The position numbers were made by a program, and so were the translations under genes. Positions 21,361 through 33,980 of a stretch of 37,692 bases of DNA are shown here, piece by piece; position 1 is the first letter of the stretch; every line of letters begins with the position of its first letter. The notes under the pieces are model-generated. The model made no database searches and was not told the origin of the DNA. It saw nothing but the letters and a program-made list of their open reading frames with translations. This stretch comes from Thermomucor indicae-seudaticae (taxonomy: Eukaryota > Mucoromycota > Mucoromycetes > Mucorales > Lichtheimiaceae): NCBI GenBank assembly GCA_000787465.1, contig JSYX01000333.1, positions 1 to 37,692 on the forward strand. The letters run 5' to 3'.

Positions 21361-24288
21361 ATGCTTTCCATTAAAGATCTCAGGGTGCCACTGTTACCTG
21401 GTAATTGTACGTTTCAAGTGACGGGGATATTTTTAGAACCAGAAAAAGCCTCACGACCGGATACGGGGAAGTCGAACAGTAAATCCTTTTCCTCTCTCGA
21501 AACACCAGAAAAAAAACGAAGAGTATTTGAGGGAATGAGGATGTTGCCTCCATTCCTTAGTCATGAAATAGACACCCAGCCCGGCACACCCACTAGTCCT
21601 TCGTCACCTTCTTCGCCCCTCAGCAGATTAAGTCCTTCAACCGAAATCAGCAGGACACAACGCAGAATGAGCAGCATTCACTCTCATCTGCCAGAAGTCG
21701 CGGTCGACCTTGGTTACCAGCCGCGCCGAGAGAAACGACCAGCATCTTCCTACTTTTCTATCAAGGATAAAGTCCTTGAACCGCGACGATTCTTCCAGTA
21801 CAGTCACCGAAAACATCGCCTTCGCGGTCGGTGGTCATGGTGGAAAATCTTACTGTTCGGTGTTCTGCTTTTGTTTGTCTTTGGATACGTACCGTTTTTC
21901 CACTTTGCAGCAAGAAACGACCTATTATCACCCACACCGATTCAGTCTCGAAACACCGACAGTCGCGATCAGTTCCTGTTATATCGCATTATCGGCAACG
22001 ATCTGCCGCCGCGTCATAAGGAGGGCCAGACCCTGTCCAATCTGCATTTTATTCTCGAGCACGAGCCATCTTTCCCCAATACACGCAAGATTTTTGTCCT
22101 TAACCGGATTTCAGATCCCAACACTGAAGCAGCTATCATACAGCTGCTCGAACAATACCATATGGAATATATCCGTATCCCGTTTGTGGAACACGAGTAC
22201 CAGCAATTGGATTTCAGGCTGGAAGATTTCACAGAACCCGACTTTTTGCACTCGGACGACTACCGCCGCTACTCCAAAGTCTCTAAATTACGCGTCCTCG
22301 ACTACACTTACCATGACAAGAACCTCTACGCCATGAACAACGTAAGCCTTCTCGTTTTTAAATTCCTTTCCGCCGCATTTGCTAACTCGCGACCAATCGT
22401 AGAACGGTGGCCGAAACACCGCGCTAAAGCACGCACGAACCATCCCTAATGCGCGGTGGATCATGCCATTCGACGGCAATTGCTACCTCAGCAAAAAAGC
22501 CTTTGAGGAGATTCGGACACAACTGGATCGCTCGGCACCCGATATAAAGCACTTTGTCGTGCCCATGAAGCGACTTCTCAACAATTCCGAACTTCTCAGT
22601 AACGACGACGAGAAGCCAAAGGCAACAGAAGAGCCGCAAATTATTTTCCGCTATGATTCCACAGAGGAATACAATCTGAACATGCGGTACGGCCGTCGAA
22701 GTAAGGTATGGAAGTCTTTCTATGCCCCCAGAGTCATGTTGTGGTTGACCCAACGCATGCTTCAAAGCTGGAACTCTTGTGGCGTCTAGGTGCTCTCGAA
22801 AACCGACGGCTGAATAGACCTACGGTTCCTTGGGAGCCAATGGAGCGTCCGTATAGCAAAGAGAAGGGAAAATTTCGGACGATCGGATGGGTTTATCGCT
22901 TGTTCTCTGGCAATCCCCAACAAGAAGAGACCAAAAAGGAAGCATCGTCGATCCGTGCATTCAATAGGCTGTTGGCCATCCAATCGTCGCTCGACAGCCT
23001 TGATGAGTCCATTGCTCGACGGACTTTCCGTCAGGATCGCTTATTTCTTTATAATGAGACGGAAATGGCCATCTTACGACAGGCTTATTGGAAACAGGAA
23101 GAAGACGCAGTGGCAATAATAGACGTGTTGGAGGAGGACGCAGAGCTCATACTACGAAGCATCCAAGAAAAATGGGCATTTACACCTGCAGATCAGAACG
23201 CGTTGACACAGGACGGAAATTCTTTGCCACCACCCGAATCCTTCTTAGAGAAGGATGATTCAGCGGATGCCCTCAGTCAATTGACGCAAAACGTGACAAT
23301 CTTGACGCTTGCAAACTATTATCTGGGGAACGAAAAGTACGGTCGGTGGGCAGCAAACCTTGTTCGAATTCGCTTCCTGAACGAATACGCGGTAGAAGAT
23401 CAAGATGAATACAGTTCTACTCGGCTTATTCCTGACAGTACTCATGTGCTAGACTTTTTGTCGGATCAAGGCTACTCGTTTCCCAGTCTCAGTCGCATTC
23501 CTCGCACTGTCTCCAAGTTTGGAAACAGCCGTCGTATCAACACCTCCGTCTTGACGAAAACGGATTTCACCACACTTCTGGATTCTATCCGCCTCCTGCG
23601 ACGAGGACAAATGCTGACACACAGAGAATACATCGAACTGCAGTCAGTCATGGCCGAGTTTCTTGAACTGCTTGTTACCGATCCGACGGGTATTCACTTG
23701 GCTCAAATGACCGACTACCGTGGAGTCATGTACGATTTGGAAGTCACAGCTTTGGCCGCGTTTACAGACGATGTTCGGCTTTTCTTGCGCGTGGCTAATC
23801 GATGCCGCATGCGGATAGGCAAGCAATTTCTTGCAGACGGATCCCAACCCTATCAGGAGGCTTCGACGCGGTCTCGACTGCAAACGCAGGAAGTGTCGGC
23901 AACAGCAGAGTGGCGAACATTTCTTCAGTATGAGACCATGAATCTGCAATACTGGACAATGCTGGCCCGCGGCATTCAAAACCTGGGTATAGCTAAGGAT
24001 ATCTGGCATTACACAGCCAAGAATGAAGGACGGATATCCCATGCTGTGGCAGCTCATTTTCAGAAATATGGGCCCCAACTCTCGTCAAAGGATCCAAGCG
24101 ATGCTGCATATGCTCTCGAGAGACTAGCGCCTCTGGCGCGTTTGGCGCAGGCTGCGTTCATGCATAGCAATGTTGATCCGTCTAGGCAGGACGTGCTTAA
24201 CGATCAGCAATGGATGCTGGAGCATGGACCAAGCCTGGTTAATCGTCGCTACGTAACAAATGAAACAATAGCTTTCTTCCTCATTTAG
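21361..24288 (+). CDS. Type II membrane protein: glycosyltransferase-like region fused to alginate-lyase-like domain
   Basis: Predicted 934 aa in three exons: 21361-22341, 22403-22705, 22768-24288 (all phase 0). A Ser/Pro-rich cytoplasmic N-terminus of about 155 aa is followed by one transmembrane helix (about 158-183, WWKILLFGVLLLFVFGYVPF), consistent with a Golgi type II anchor. Residues about 203-430 look like a GT-A-type sugar transferase (FLLYRIIGNDLPPRH, KIFVLNRI, then NGGRNTALKHAR and WIMPFDGNCYLS, with an Asp suited to metal or donor binding). Residues about 600-920 resemble the all-alpha alginate lyase family (LTLANYYLGNEKYGRWAANL ... YDLEVTALAAF ... EWRTFLQYETMNLQYWTMLA). Mucorales walls contain glucuronate-rich polymers, so a role in making or trimming uronic-acid glycans is a reasonable guess. 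Domain boundaries and activity are inferred. The second intron's acceptor (22767) was chosen over one giving a 26-bp intron. Confidence 0.78.
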
Positions 24289-24462
24289 ACCCCACTATTT
24301 TCATTGTCGCCATACCACATACAACTTGCATCCAGATTCTGTTTCTCTTTGCATGGTCACATTTTTGTAAAAGCAGAATTAAAACTCATGAATACCCGCC
24401 TCTCTCTTTCTGTTTAATTACAAAAGCTATTATGTACATGTAGCAGAAAAGGAAGGTAAACA

Positions 24463-25365
24463 TTATTTGGAGGTCTGGTTGGCGATCCATGTCTTGACGT
24501 CGCACGTCCAGTGTTCCTCATACTGACCGAACCAGCCTTTGCGGACCCTTTTAGATCTTTTGAATCCATGCTTGTCTTTTAGTATCTTTGCCGCAGTGGT
24601 CTGCATCTCGTTTGTTACTGCCGTAACGGTTTCAATGCCATGCTCGTTTGCCCATGTCATGGCTCGGGTGATCAGAACATTCGATAGACCGCATTGTTGA
24701 TATTCATACTTGACGGCCAGTCGTTGCAGCGCGGCCGTCTTTGGCGGCTGAGGTTCAGCAAAGACGACCTTTTTGCCTGGGTACCGAGCATCGTAGACCG
24801 TTTCCTTATTGCACGCCAGACCCACGATGCCGCAGGGCAAATTGTCAGCCAACAGGACCCAAAAATGCGACGGTGTCCTTTCCTGCTCGGGCTTCAGTTC
24901 GCGGACAAACTCGGTGGCCGGCTTGGCGTCTTTATCAAACGTCACCCGTCGCCCTTCATGCTGCTCGTCCGCCACAATACGCTCATACTTTACATAGTTT
25001 AGGTAGTACGTCTCCGGGTCTAACAGGTCATTTTGCCGAACTGCCTCAACCCTCTCCACGGTCTCATACCGATCCGTCATTAGAAACAGCGCGGCAAAGC
25101 CAACCAGGGCCCAAGCGACTGTAACGAATACGCGTAGCGCGATACGCGTCCAATCTGGATACCCCGAGGTCAGAATGGGTACAATCGCCAGCAAGTACGC
25201 ATACATAGCGATCCCCACGATCCACGTCATGGGTGCCATGAGCTTGCGTCGCACACCCTCTGGCACAAGACTGAAATAAGTGCTGTAAAAGAGGTAATTC
25301 ACAACTTCGCGATCGGTAGGTCGGTAAGTCCGCAGCACAAGTTTCGGTCCTTCTTCCGTGGCCAT
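24463..25365 (-). CDS. Membrane-associated GNAT N-acetyltransferase
   Basis: Predicted 300-aa, intronless acetyl-CoA-dependent N-acetyltransferase. It begins MATEEGPKLVLRTYRPTDRE, a typical GNAT N-terminal strand and helix. Two hydrophobic segments follow at about residues 45-70 (MTWIVGIAMYAYLLAIVPIL) and 78-100 (VFVTVAWALVGFAALFLM), forming a membrane hairpin inside the domain as in NAT8-like enzymes. The core resumes with FWVLLADNLPCGIVGLACN, then LAVKYEYQQCGLSNVLITRA (acetyl-CoA loop region) and TAVTNEMQTTAAKILKDKHGF. Substrate unknown. The frame is open upstream to 25794, but the ATG at 25365 best matches the start of the domain. It converges on the GT/lyase fusion gene, 175 bp away. Confidence 0.85.
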   Translation of the reverse strand: MATEEGPKLVLRTYRPTDREVVNYLFYSTYFSLVPEGVRRKLMAPMTWIVGIAMYAYLLAIVPILTSGYPDWTRIALRVFVTVAWALVGFAALFLMTDRYETVERVEAVRQNDLLDPETYYLNYVKYERIVADEQHEGRRVTFDKDAKPATEFVRELKPEQERTPSHFWVLLADNLPCGIVGLACNKETVYDARYPGKKVVFAEPQPPKTAALQRLAVKYEYQQCGLSNVLITRAMTWANEHGIETVTAVTNEMQTTAAKILKDKHGFKRSKRVRKGWFGQYEEHWTCDVKTWIANQTSK

Positions 25366-26223
25366 GACAAGCAAGGCAAAAAGAACAATTAGAGAAAAGA
25401 CACAAAGAAGGTGTTTTAAAAAGAGCCAATCAGAATTTTTATACGAATGCCAAGGTCTTCGTTCACCACATAACGATGTGGATCCATCCTCCCCAGGACG
25501 GAGACCTGCCTTGGACATCGGGGAGGAAAAAGTAGTTGGTGGAGAAGAAGGAGATGGAGAAATGCATCCGCACGTGCAAGCACACTGTCGCAATCCGAAG
25601 GGACGCGAGGCTTCAGCAAGACTCGGGCTCCAACATTTCGTCCACCGAAGGAGGCTTTCACCATACGACCAGTAAAGACGAGCTATACCTGAAGGAAGGG
25701 GAGTCGACACAAGGCTCTGGAACGGGGCGAACCTTTGATCTTTTCGTTCTGAGTTTTGACCGCGCTTCCTCGAGGGAAAAGACAAAGAGGACAAACAGAA
25801 ACCACCTAGAAGCTACCGTGCCCCCCAATAACTACCCACTACAGGTAAACTGCAAAGGGAACGTAACCAAGACGAGTCAATTGGTCCGGCGGAAAGTACC
25901 GATACACCACATCCTACCCCTGGACGCGTCCATAAGCCGTAAAAAAAGCATGCAGTCTGCCACGCGCTTGGGTAAGTCGAACATTACCACTCGGAGGAGG
26001 TTAGGCCGCCGACAGTGCTGGTTCTCCGGGAAGAACCCGTCGTGGACTTAGGACCGTAATGCCACAGCCGTTAAAGCCACACCGGCACGGTGAAGCAGTC
26101 GTTCACAGGGTCAGATGAAGCAACGGTACTTTCACTTTGAAGAACTTTTGGTTTAGGGTTAGGTAAGATCCCGCCAGAGGCCCCAATACCGATCGCACGT
26201 GAGAAGCCAAAGGGTTTTGAAAA
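25366..26223. other. Intergenic region
   Basis: About 860 bp between divergent genes. The minus strand stays open as an extension of the GNAT frame to 25794, with Ser/Cys-rich low-quality sequence that I read as non-coding. Contains a telo-box-like site at 26151-26163. Nothing else recognised. Confidence 0.4.
26151..26163. promoter_or_regulatory. Telo-box-like motif upstream of zinc-finger gene
   Basis: GTTTAGGGTTAGG, 61 bp before the ATG at 26224. Same class of telomere-like element as at 18581 but in the opposite orientation. A promoter role is inferred. Confidence 0.35.
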
Positions 26224-26830
26224 ATGCAGGACAACGCCAACCGAGGTCAACGCGTCCGCAAAGAAAGAAGAAAAAGAAAAGTTCGTGGCGCAAAAAAGAT
26301 TGCATTTATAATGGTGCGGGGAATGAATTGCCATTTTCAGCGGCAGAACGCGCAATATCGTTGGTACGACTCATGCTTCCTGCCCCGCTTTGCATTGACG
26401 CGCGTCCTCATTGTTGTACAGCAGTAATCTCAACTGTCTTTTTCAAACGAAATACGAAGAACTCGTAATGGATTCAAGGAAAAAGGAAGATGGGTTATTG
26501 GTGAACTACCAGAGGATGGTCAGAGCCACTCCTTGGGCAGATTACTGCAAGTTTGGTCGGTATCGAACACACAAGCTGCTTTTGAGAACACTCGTATGCT
26601 ATGAAACTATCCTTGGGGCTGACTCCGAAGCGGATACCAGACTCATCAGGTTTGCTACTAGACTATTTGTTTTTGTCGGTCCCAGCTGTGAGTACACATT
26701 TCACAAGGTCGAGCATTCGGAAGGCAAACACAAGTGTCCCGTTTCATGCTGCAAGGAACTCTACAAACAAATACGGTTCATCCGGCAGCATATCAAGACT
26801 GAGCATAAACCCATAAACCAAGACTTATAA
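26224..26830 (+). CDS. Hypothetical C2H2 zinc-finger protein, frame continues past stop
   Basis: Not recognised as a named family. Exon 1 26224-26363, intron 26364-26421 (GTACGA...TTGTACAG), exon 2 26422-26830 joined in phase; 182 aa to the first stop. The N-terminus is strongly basic (RVRKERRKRKVRGAKK), like a nuclear localisation signal. The C-terminus holds one C2H2-like finger (CPVSCCKELYKQIRFIRQH followed by IKTEH). After the TAA at 26828-26830 the same frame stays open for 57 more codons to TAG at 27002-27004, with coding-like composition including KKRFCSKKQKRA. So this is either a gene broken by a nonsense change, a readthrough gene, or a chance extension. A telo-box-like motif lies just upstream. 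Confidence 0.5.
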
Positions 26831-27154
26831 CAAGATGAAGCCATTAAGGCTATTCAAGTTCTCCAAGATACATTTCCTATCGACATCACCGCGGCCAATG
26901 GAAAGAAGAGGTTTTGTTCCAAAAAGCAGAAAAGAGCTATCAGTAGTAATGTGGGTGACCAGGATAAAACACGATTAGCAATGCCTGAATGTAGATTATT
27001 GTAGCGAGGCACATGTATCATTAGCCAAATGTACTTCAATAAGGCTCTGCTATTTCACAGATCAACACTACAGCGTAGTTTATTATGATATATTTTTTGT
27101 TTTAGAACAAAAAGCGCTAAGCACTTTTTCATCATTAAGCAATCAATAAGCTGC

Positions 27155-28734
27155 TTATTTCTTGGAGGCCTTCTGGGCGGCCTTGGTAACCTTGCCACCT
27201 TTGTCGACCTTCTCGACCGACTTGATGACACCGACAGCAACAGTCTGGCGCATGTCGCGGACAGCGAAACGGCCGAGAGGAGGATATTCAGTGTAAGACT
27301 CAACGCACATGGGCTTAGTGGGAACCATCTTAACGATGGCAGAGTCACCGCTCTTGATGCTCTTGGGGTTGTCTTCAAGCTGTTGCCGTCGTAATGACGT
27401 TAGTAAAACGATTCCAAAAGACGTATTGACGAGAAAAAGAAATACTTTACCTTCTTGCCGGAACGACGGTCAATCTTCTCAAGGAGCTCAGCGAACTTGC
27501 AGGCAATGTGAGCAGTGTGGCAGTCCAAGACTGGAGAGTAACCAGCGGAGATCTGACCAGGGTGGTTCAAAACGATGACCTGAGCAGTGAAGGAAGCAGC
27601 TTCCTTAGCAGGGTCGTTCTTGGAGTCAGAGCAGACGTTACCACGGCGGATATCCTTGACGGAAACGTTCTTGACGTTGAAACCGACGTTGTCACCGGGA
27701 ACACCCTCAGCAAGCTGTTCGTGGTGCATTTCGACAGACTTGACTTCGGTGGTCACGTTGGCAGGAGCGAAAGTGACGACCATACCGGCCTTGATGGTAC
27801 CAGTCTCGACACGACCGACAGGGACGGTACCAATACCGCCAATCTTGTAGACATCCTGAAGAGGAAGACGGAGAGGCTTGTCAACAGGACGAACTGGGGG
27901 TTCAATGCTGTCAATGGCTTCCAAAAGGGTCTTGCCGGTCTTCTCGCCAGCCTTGGTTTCCTTGGTCCATCCCTTGAACCAGGGCATGTTGGGCGATTCC
28001 TCCAACATGTTGTCACCGTTCCAGCCAGAGATGGGGACGAAGGGAACAGCCTTGGGGTTGTAACCAATCTTCTTGATGAAGTTGGAAACTTCCTTGACAA
28101 TTTCGTTGTAACGGGCCTCAGAGTACTTGGTCGAGTCCATCTTGTTGATGGCGACAATCAGCTGACGGACACCAAGGGTGAAGGCAAGCAAAGCGTGCTC
28201 ACGGGTCTGACCGTCCTTGGAGATACCAGCCTATTATAGAGTGGACATAAGAACCTGCTTCAATGATTGATTGCTGAATGGCATCCAAATACTTACTTCG
28301 AACTCACCAGTACCGGCAGCGATAATCAAGATACCACAGTCAGCCTGGGAGGTACCAGTAATCATGTTCTTGATAAAGTCACGGTGACCAGGAGCGTCAA
28401 TGACGGTGACGTAGTACTTGGGGGTCTCGAACTTCCAGAGGGCAATGTCAATGGTGATACCACGCTCACGTTCGGCCTTGAGCTTGTCAAGAACCCAGGC
28501 GTACTTGAAGGAACCCTTGCCGAGTTCAGCAGCTTCCTTTTCGAACTTTTCAATGGTACGCTTGTCGATACCACCGCACTTGTAGATCAAGTGACCAGTG
28601 GTGGTGGACTTGCCCTACAGATCGAGGAACATTGAGTTTCCGTGCAATGTGATGACGAAGCATAAAATCTTGCTACTTACAGAATCGACGTGACCGATGA
28701 CAACGACGTTAACGTGAGTCTTCTCCTTACCCAT
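27155..28734 (-). CDS. TEF1: Translation elongation factor 1-alpha
   Basis: Complete 458-aa eEF1A, the GTPase that brings aminoacyl-tRNA to the ribosome. Four exons: 28734-28681, 28614-28297, 28230-27451, 27379-27155, all phase 0. G motifs are intact: GHVDSGKST (intron 1 splits it after Ser), DAPGH and NKMD. Domain II/III sequences such as [19 protein letters not shown] and [19 protein letters not shown] are standard. The C-terminus ends in the usual Lys-rich [12 protein letters not shown]. Codon use is strongly C-ending, as in highly expressed genes, which also creates long spurious antisense frames here. A 5' UTR intron precedes the ATG. Confidence 0.98.
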
Positions 28735-28739
28735 GGCGA

Positions 28740-28812
28740 CTGCAATGAACGGATGTCAAAGTAAGCCTCCCTGTCGGTAACTGACGGATGGATGGATGTA
28801 GATAAAGCCTAC
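28740..28812 (-). other. Probable 5' UTR intron of EF-1alpha
   Basis: On the minus strand GTAGGC...TTGCAG, 73 bp, ending five bases before the start codon. Introns at this position are common in EF-1alpha genes and often enhance expression. No transcript evidence here. Confidence 0.6.
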
Positions 28813-28978
28813 CTTATGGAAGTTGAAAAGGGAAGGAACTGGAACTGCGGCACGCAGAAGAAATGTAAAAAAGAATTCGGGCTTGTCAATTCGAGCTCAG
28901 ACGCTAATACTGCTCGGATTCACTCGTCTCCTCAGGGAATCAACAGTCGAGAAATGAACATTTGATATATGTTACAAA

Positions 28979-29919
28979 TCACTTTTGTTTATTTATCCTT
29001 CCACGACCGCGAATATTGGATCCTCCTCTTCCTAAGCGGCCTCCTCGCTTGTCTTTGGTAGATCTTCCGGGCTTATTGCTTTTCCGTTTCAAATCCTTTT
29101 CAATATTTGTAATAATGTTGCAGCGAGTTCTTTTACCTGGCCAGCCGGGCCAGCCTCCTGGAACTCGTGGATCCCGCATATTAGGCTTCACTTTGATTCG
29201 ACCTTCCCTTACTGCTTTTTCAAAGTCGCGCTGTTTTTTGCTTTTCCTCTTCTTTTTGGCCTTTTTCTTGGTTTCTTGCTCTGCAGGTTCATCCGCTTCT
29301 TTGATATGTATGAGACGCCGTGGGAATCGCAAGGCTGGATATGCCCAGTGCGACTGTGTCATGATTTCCTCATAACTAATAGCGGCAGCCTCGACGCGAG
29401 CTCGGAATTCTGGATCCGTTTCGTCATGCTCCACTTTCTGCTGCTTTGCAACCAAGGCTGCCAATACATCCGCTGTATCATCTTTTCCGCTAATGTTGAC
29501 CTTTGATACGGGTTTGCTCGAAAACAATCGAAAAGCGAATCCATCCTCCTCTGGTTCTAAAACAGTAAACCCGGTGTTAGTATTGGAAGCAACCATTGGC
29601 AACTGTTATCGAACATGTGCACGCCTTTTGTTTCTTGTTCAGGTTCAACGTTCGACGCAGGTATTTCTTCCATAGACGGAGCTAACAGTTGTTGCATGAG
29701 TGCATCCATTTTGTTCGCTGTCTCTTGATCGTCTGCCATTTGTTCCAGATCATCTTGGTCATTGAAAATGTCTGATCGCGAGACTAGTTTTGTTCCTGGC
29801 AACGTATATGAAGAAAGGCGCCGCGATCTTGCAATGTCACCTGTATTAGTTTAAGCTTTAACAACAGGATCCCTTGTCATCACGTACGAGCTTTCAAACT
29901 TTTGCTCTTGGCCCCCCAT
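28979..29919 (-). CDS. Conserved basic fungal protein of unknown function
   Basis: Predicted 277 aa in three exons: 29919-29888, 29827-29604, 29556-28979. The second intron (GTTGCC...TTTTAG) contains a perfect TACTAAC branch site; the first uses acceptor ...GCAAG. The N-terminal third is acidic (NDQDDLEQMADDQETANKM). The middle has PEEDGFAFRLFSSKPVSKV, which recalls fungal DUF2011-type proteins (low certainty). The C-terminal half is very basic (KKKAKKKRKSKKQRDFEKAV, then RDPRVPGGWPGWPGK and a Gly/Arg-rich tail), as in nucleolar or ribosome-assembly factors. Function is not known; a nuclear/nucleolar location is inferred from composition. Confidence 0.75.
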
Positions 29920-30100
29920 AAGTCTCGTTTATTGTATTATTTTGAGCAAGAAGTGTAAAAAAATTTGCGGCAAAAAAGGAACGAGCATAACGACAAAGAT
30001 GTCTGATAAAGCATAGACGAGCGTTACCATAGGCGAAAACAGAAAAAGGGTTACATAGAGTATCATAGTGTTTTGAAAAATGGAAAGGTAAAATAAAGGA

Positions 30101-31708
<1,608 letters not shown>

Positions 31709-32715
31709 GAAGACAACAAGGCAAAAAGTTCGCAAAGAGGGACAAAGGATAAGTACCCAAGAAAAGAGCACTGGGGAAGAAAGGACTTGTAAGCTCTGTC
31801 TATCGCCAATTTATTTAAACCTGCCAGGCTCTCTCCAATTGATACGGAGAACCAGCTGAGCCACTGTTCGAGAAGGTTTTTGCTGAAATTGAGGCGCGAG
31901 CGTGGCGGCGGCCCTGATCAGGAACAGATTGCTTAAAGGGATTGATTAACCTCACATGGCAATCTCGCACAAGCTCAACTAAGGGCATCCCTTTATTTGG
32001 CAATGGCTTCCTCACGATTTTTCAACCCTTTAACTCAAGTCTCCTCGCGTTATAATAGAGCTACCAAGTTTGATGAGGGGAAACACAGGAGTTTTCCGTC
32101 ATCGACAAAGAAATCCAAAATTTGTTGCAGAGAACTTAGAGCAACGCTCCTGGTTCGGGCGGCTACCTCAAATAAGCAATTTTCTTGGCAGATCATCCTG
32201 GTTGTACCACTTACCAGGGTCCTTATAGACCGAAACCCACCAATCGGATTCCACAATACCAAATGACTTCTTCCACATTCTACATACTGAAGCACTCTGA
32301 CGGAAAAGTGCTCCGTATCGCATTAACAAATTTGCTGCCTTGCCACGGTTGATCAGCAGAAACTTCAAAAGGCTGTTTGTTGCCAAAGCAATGGCCCGTT
32401 ACGTAGTCTATAAAAAGACTATCGCCGGTTCAAACTGGGACTCGTGCTAAGCAGGTAATAAGCACATGTGCACTGTCGGGACAGTGCACCGATCTGAGAC
32501 TGCGCTGCGGAAGCTATCACTGAGCATTGTTGCATAAGCAACCTTTGGGACGCGTCAACTGTGAACACATGTGTAACAAGCGTTTAGGGCGCTTAGAACA
32601 GTGCCAAAACAGGAACCCTTTTTCTGACCGCGATTGTTCGGAAGAAAGGCAAACAACAGCAAGCTTCCGTTCTTCTTCTTCTTTCTCCCACTTCCATACA
32701 GCTTTTATCGTTGAC
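31709..32715. other. Divergent intergenic region with a degenerate coding fragment
   Basis: About 1 kb between the divergent SLT2-like and PLD-like genes. The minus strand at 32396-32168 has a protein-like fragment, listed separately. A tRNA-like T-loop at about 32433-32446 lacks a full cloverleaf. The last ~60 bp before the PLD gene are CT-rich. Nothing else recognised. Confidence 0.4.
32168..32396 (-). pseudogene. Unidentified protein-coding fragment
   Basis: About 75 codons without ATG start, containing NLLMRYGALFRQ and KKSFGIVESDWWVSVYKDPG. The Trp/Tyr-rich, globular composition looks coding rather than random. A GTAAGT follows the KDP-Gly codon, so splicing onward is possible. No family recognised; may be a relic or a chance frame. 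Confidence 0.25.
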
Positions 32716-33980
32716 ATGACCGTCGACTACTTTGACCACGAAACTAAACTTCATTGGAAGCAAGTCGTTCGACACGTAAGAGAAACCTGTATCAGAAACC
32801 ATCGACAGCGCGTTTCACACGCCGTTTTTTTTGTCTTGCTTCGCTTAGGCACTTGCTACTGCAGAAGACGGCGGTGAGGAGCTGCTGGAGCGGACCACGT
32901 CTCACTTTAACGCGCTACTGGAGCATTTGCCACGCAAAAAGGGCGATGAAAACGACAAGAGGGCGGCAAAAATGATGACGCGACTGTTTGCAGCAGCGAG
33001 TGAGACTATGGATTCTGATGCCGACAAGGCACGCTTAGAGCTACTGAAGAATATGGTGTCATGTATCATCGGCACTAGTCTTGGTGTGGATGCCTTCCTC
33101 CCGGAGTCTATCAAAGAGGAGGCCAATCAAGAAGATAATGATGACGAGGAAAACGATGAGGAGCAGCCAAGATTATCCTGGGCTGATGTTGTCTCTAAAA
33201 GGGAAAAGGATGCTGAAACGGCCGAGCAACAACTCGCCTGGCGTCGTTCCTACCAAGCGGGTGCAGCTGCCGAACGACGTGAGCATGCGCGTACACGAGA
33301 ACTGGCTAAACAATACTTCCATCGTGAAGCAGAACATGAACATGAAGACTATGGATGCTTTGAACCTCAGTATCTTCCTGACCCGCCTTCTAGTGAAACA
33401 TTCTGCATGCCCATCTTTTTTCCCTCCGAAAAGAGCTATCACACATTTGTTTCAGCGCTCAAGTCAGCTCAGGAATCACTGTATGTCTGTGTCTTTTCAA
33501 TTACCGATAACGCGACGGCACGCGCGTTGGCTCAGGCCAAGGAACGAGGCGTAGATGTCAGGATCATCACCGACAACGAGCAGCTGGAGTGCAAAGGGTC
33601 AGACGTCGAGATGTTAAACGAGCGATACGATATCCCATTCAAGATGGATACTGAGTAAGCAATCAGCTGTACTTGATCCTCTCTTGTTTTCCATTCTGCC
33701 CTACTCATCATGTACCGTACCTATTACCCTATTCCTAGTGAACAATTCATGCACAACAAGTTCGCCGTGATTGACCGAAGAATTGTCTTAACAGGAAGCT
33801 TCAACTGGTCCATCAGGTAGGCCTCGTTGGTCAATACCCTGGAAATTGGAGAGAATACTTACAAAATGTTTTCCCTTTAGTGCTCGCTACCATAACCATG
33901 AAAACGTAATCATCACCAATATCCCATCTGTTGTTGAAGCGTATCACGCCGAATTTGAAAGAATATGGGAGATGTACTAG
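32716..33980 (+). CDS. Single-HKD phospholipase D-like protein (PLD6/Zucchini-like domain)
   Basis: Predicted 347 aa in four exons: 32716-32775, 32849-33654, 33739-33816, 33881-33980, phases consistent. The first ~210 residues are charged and mostly helical, with an acidic run (NQEDNDDEENDEEQPR) and a Glu/Arg-rich coiled-coil-like segment. The C-terminal PLD domain contains FCMPIFFPSEKSYHTFVSAL, VCVFSITDNATARALAQAKE, VRIITDNEQ, and one HKD motif (MHNKFAVIDRRIVLTGSFNW: His, Lys, Asp and the GS pair all present). One HKD per chain implies a homodimer, as in mitochondrial PLD6/Zucchini and bacterial Nuc. Those enzymes act as cardiolipin hydrolase or RNA endonuclease. No transmembrane anchor is obvious here, so location and substrate are open. 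Confidence 0.87.

Noticed and set aside
22706..22731. 26-bp intron in the GT/lyase gene
   Set aside because: Too short for fungal splicing; a 62-bp intron ending at 22767 keeps the same frame.
25366..25794. N-terminal extension of the GNAT protein
   Set aside because: The frame is open by chance but the sequence is low quality, and the GNAT domain starts right after the ATG at 25365.
27508..28239. 243-aa plus-strand frame antisense to EF-1alpha
   Set aside because: A shadow frame produced by strong codon bias in EF-1alpha; no domain or initiation context.
32392..32455. tRNA-like sequence (GGTTCAAAC T-loop, TAGTCT/AGACTA hairpin)
   Set aside because: The T stem does not pair properly, and there is no D arm or matching acceptor stem.
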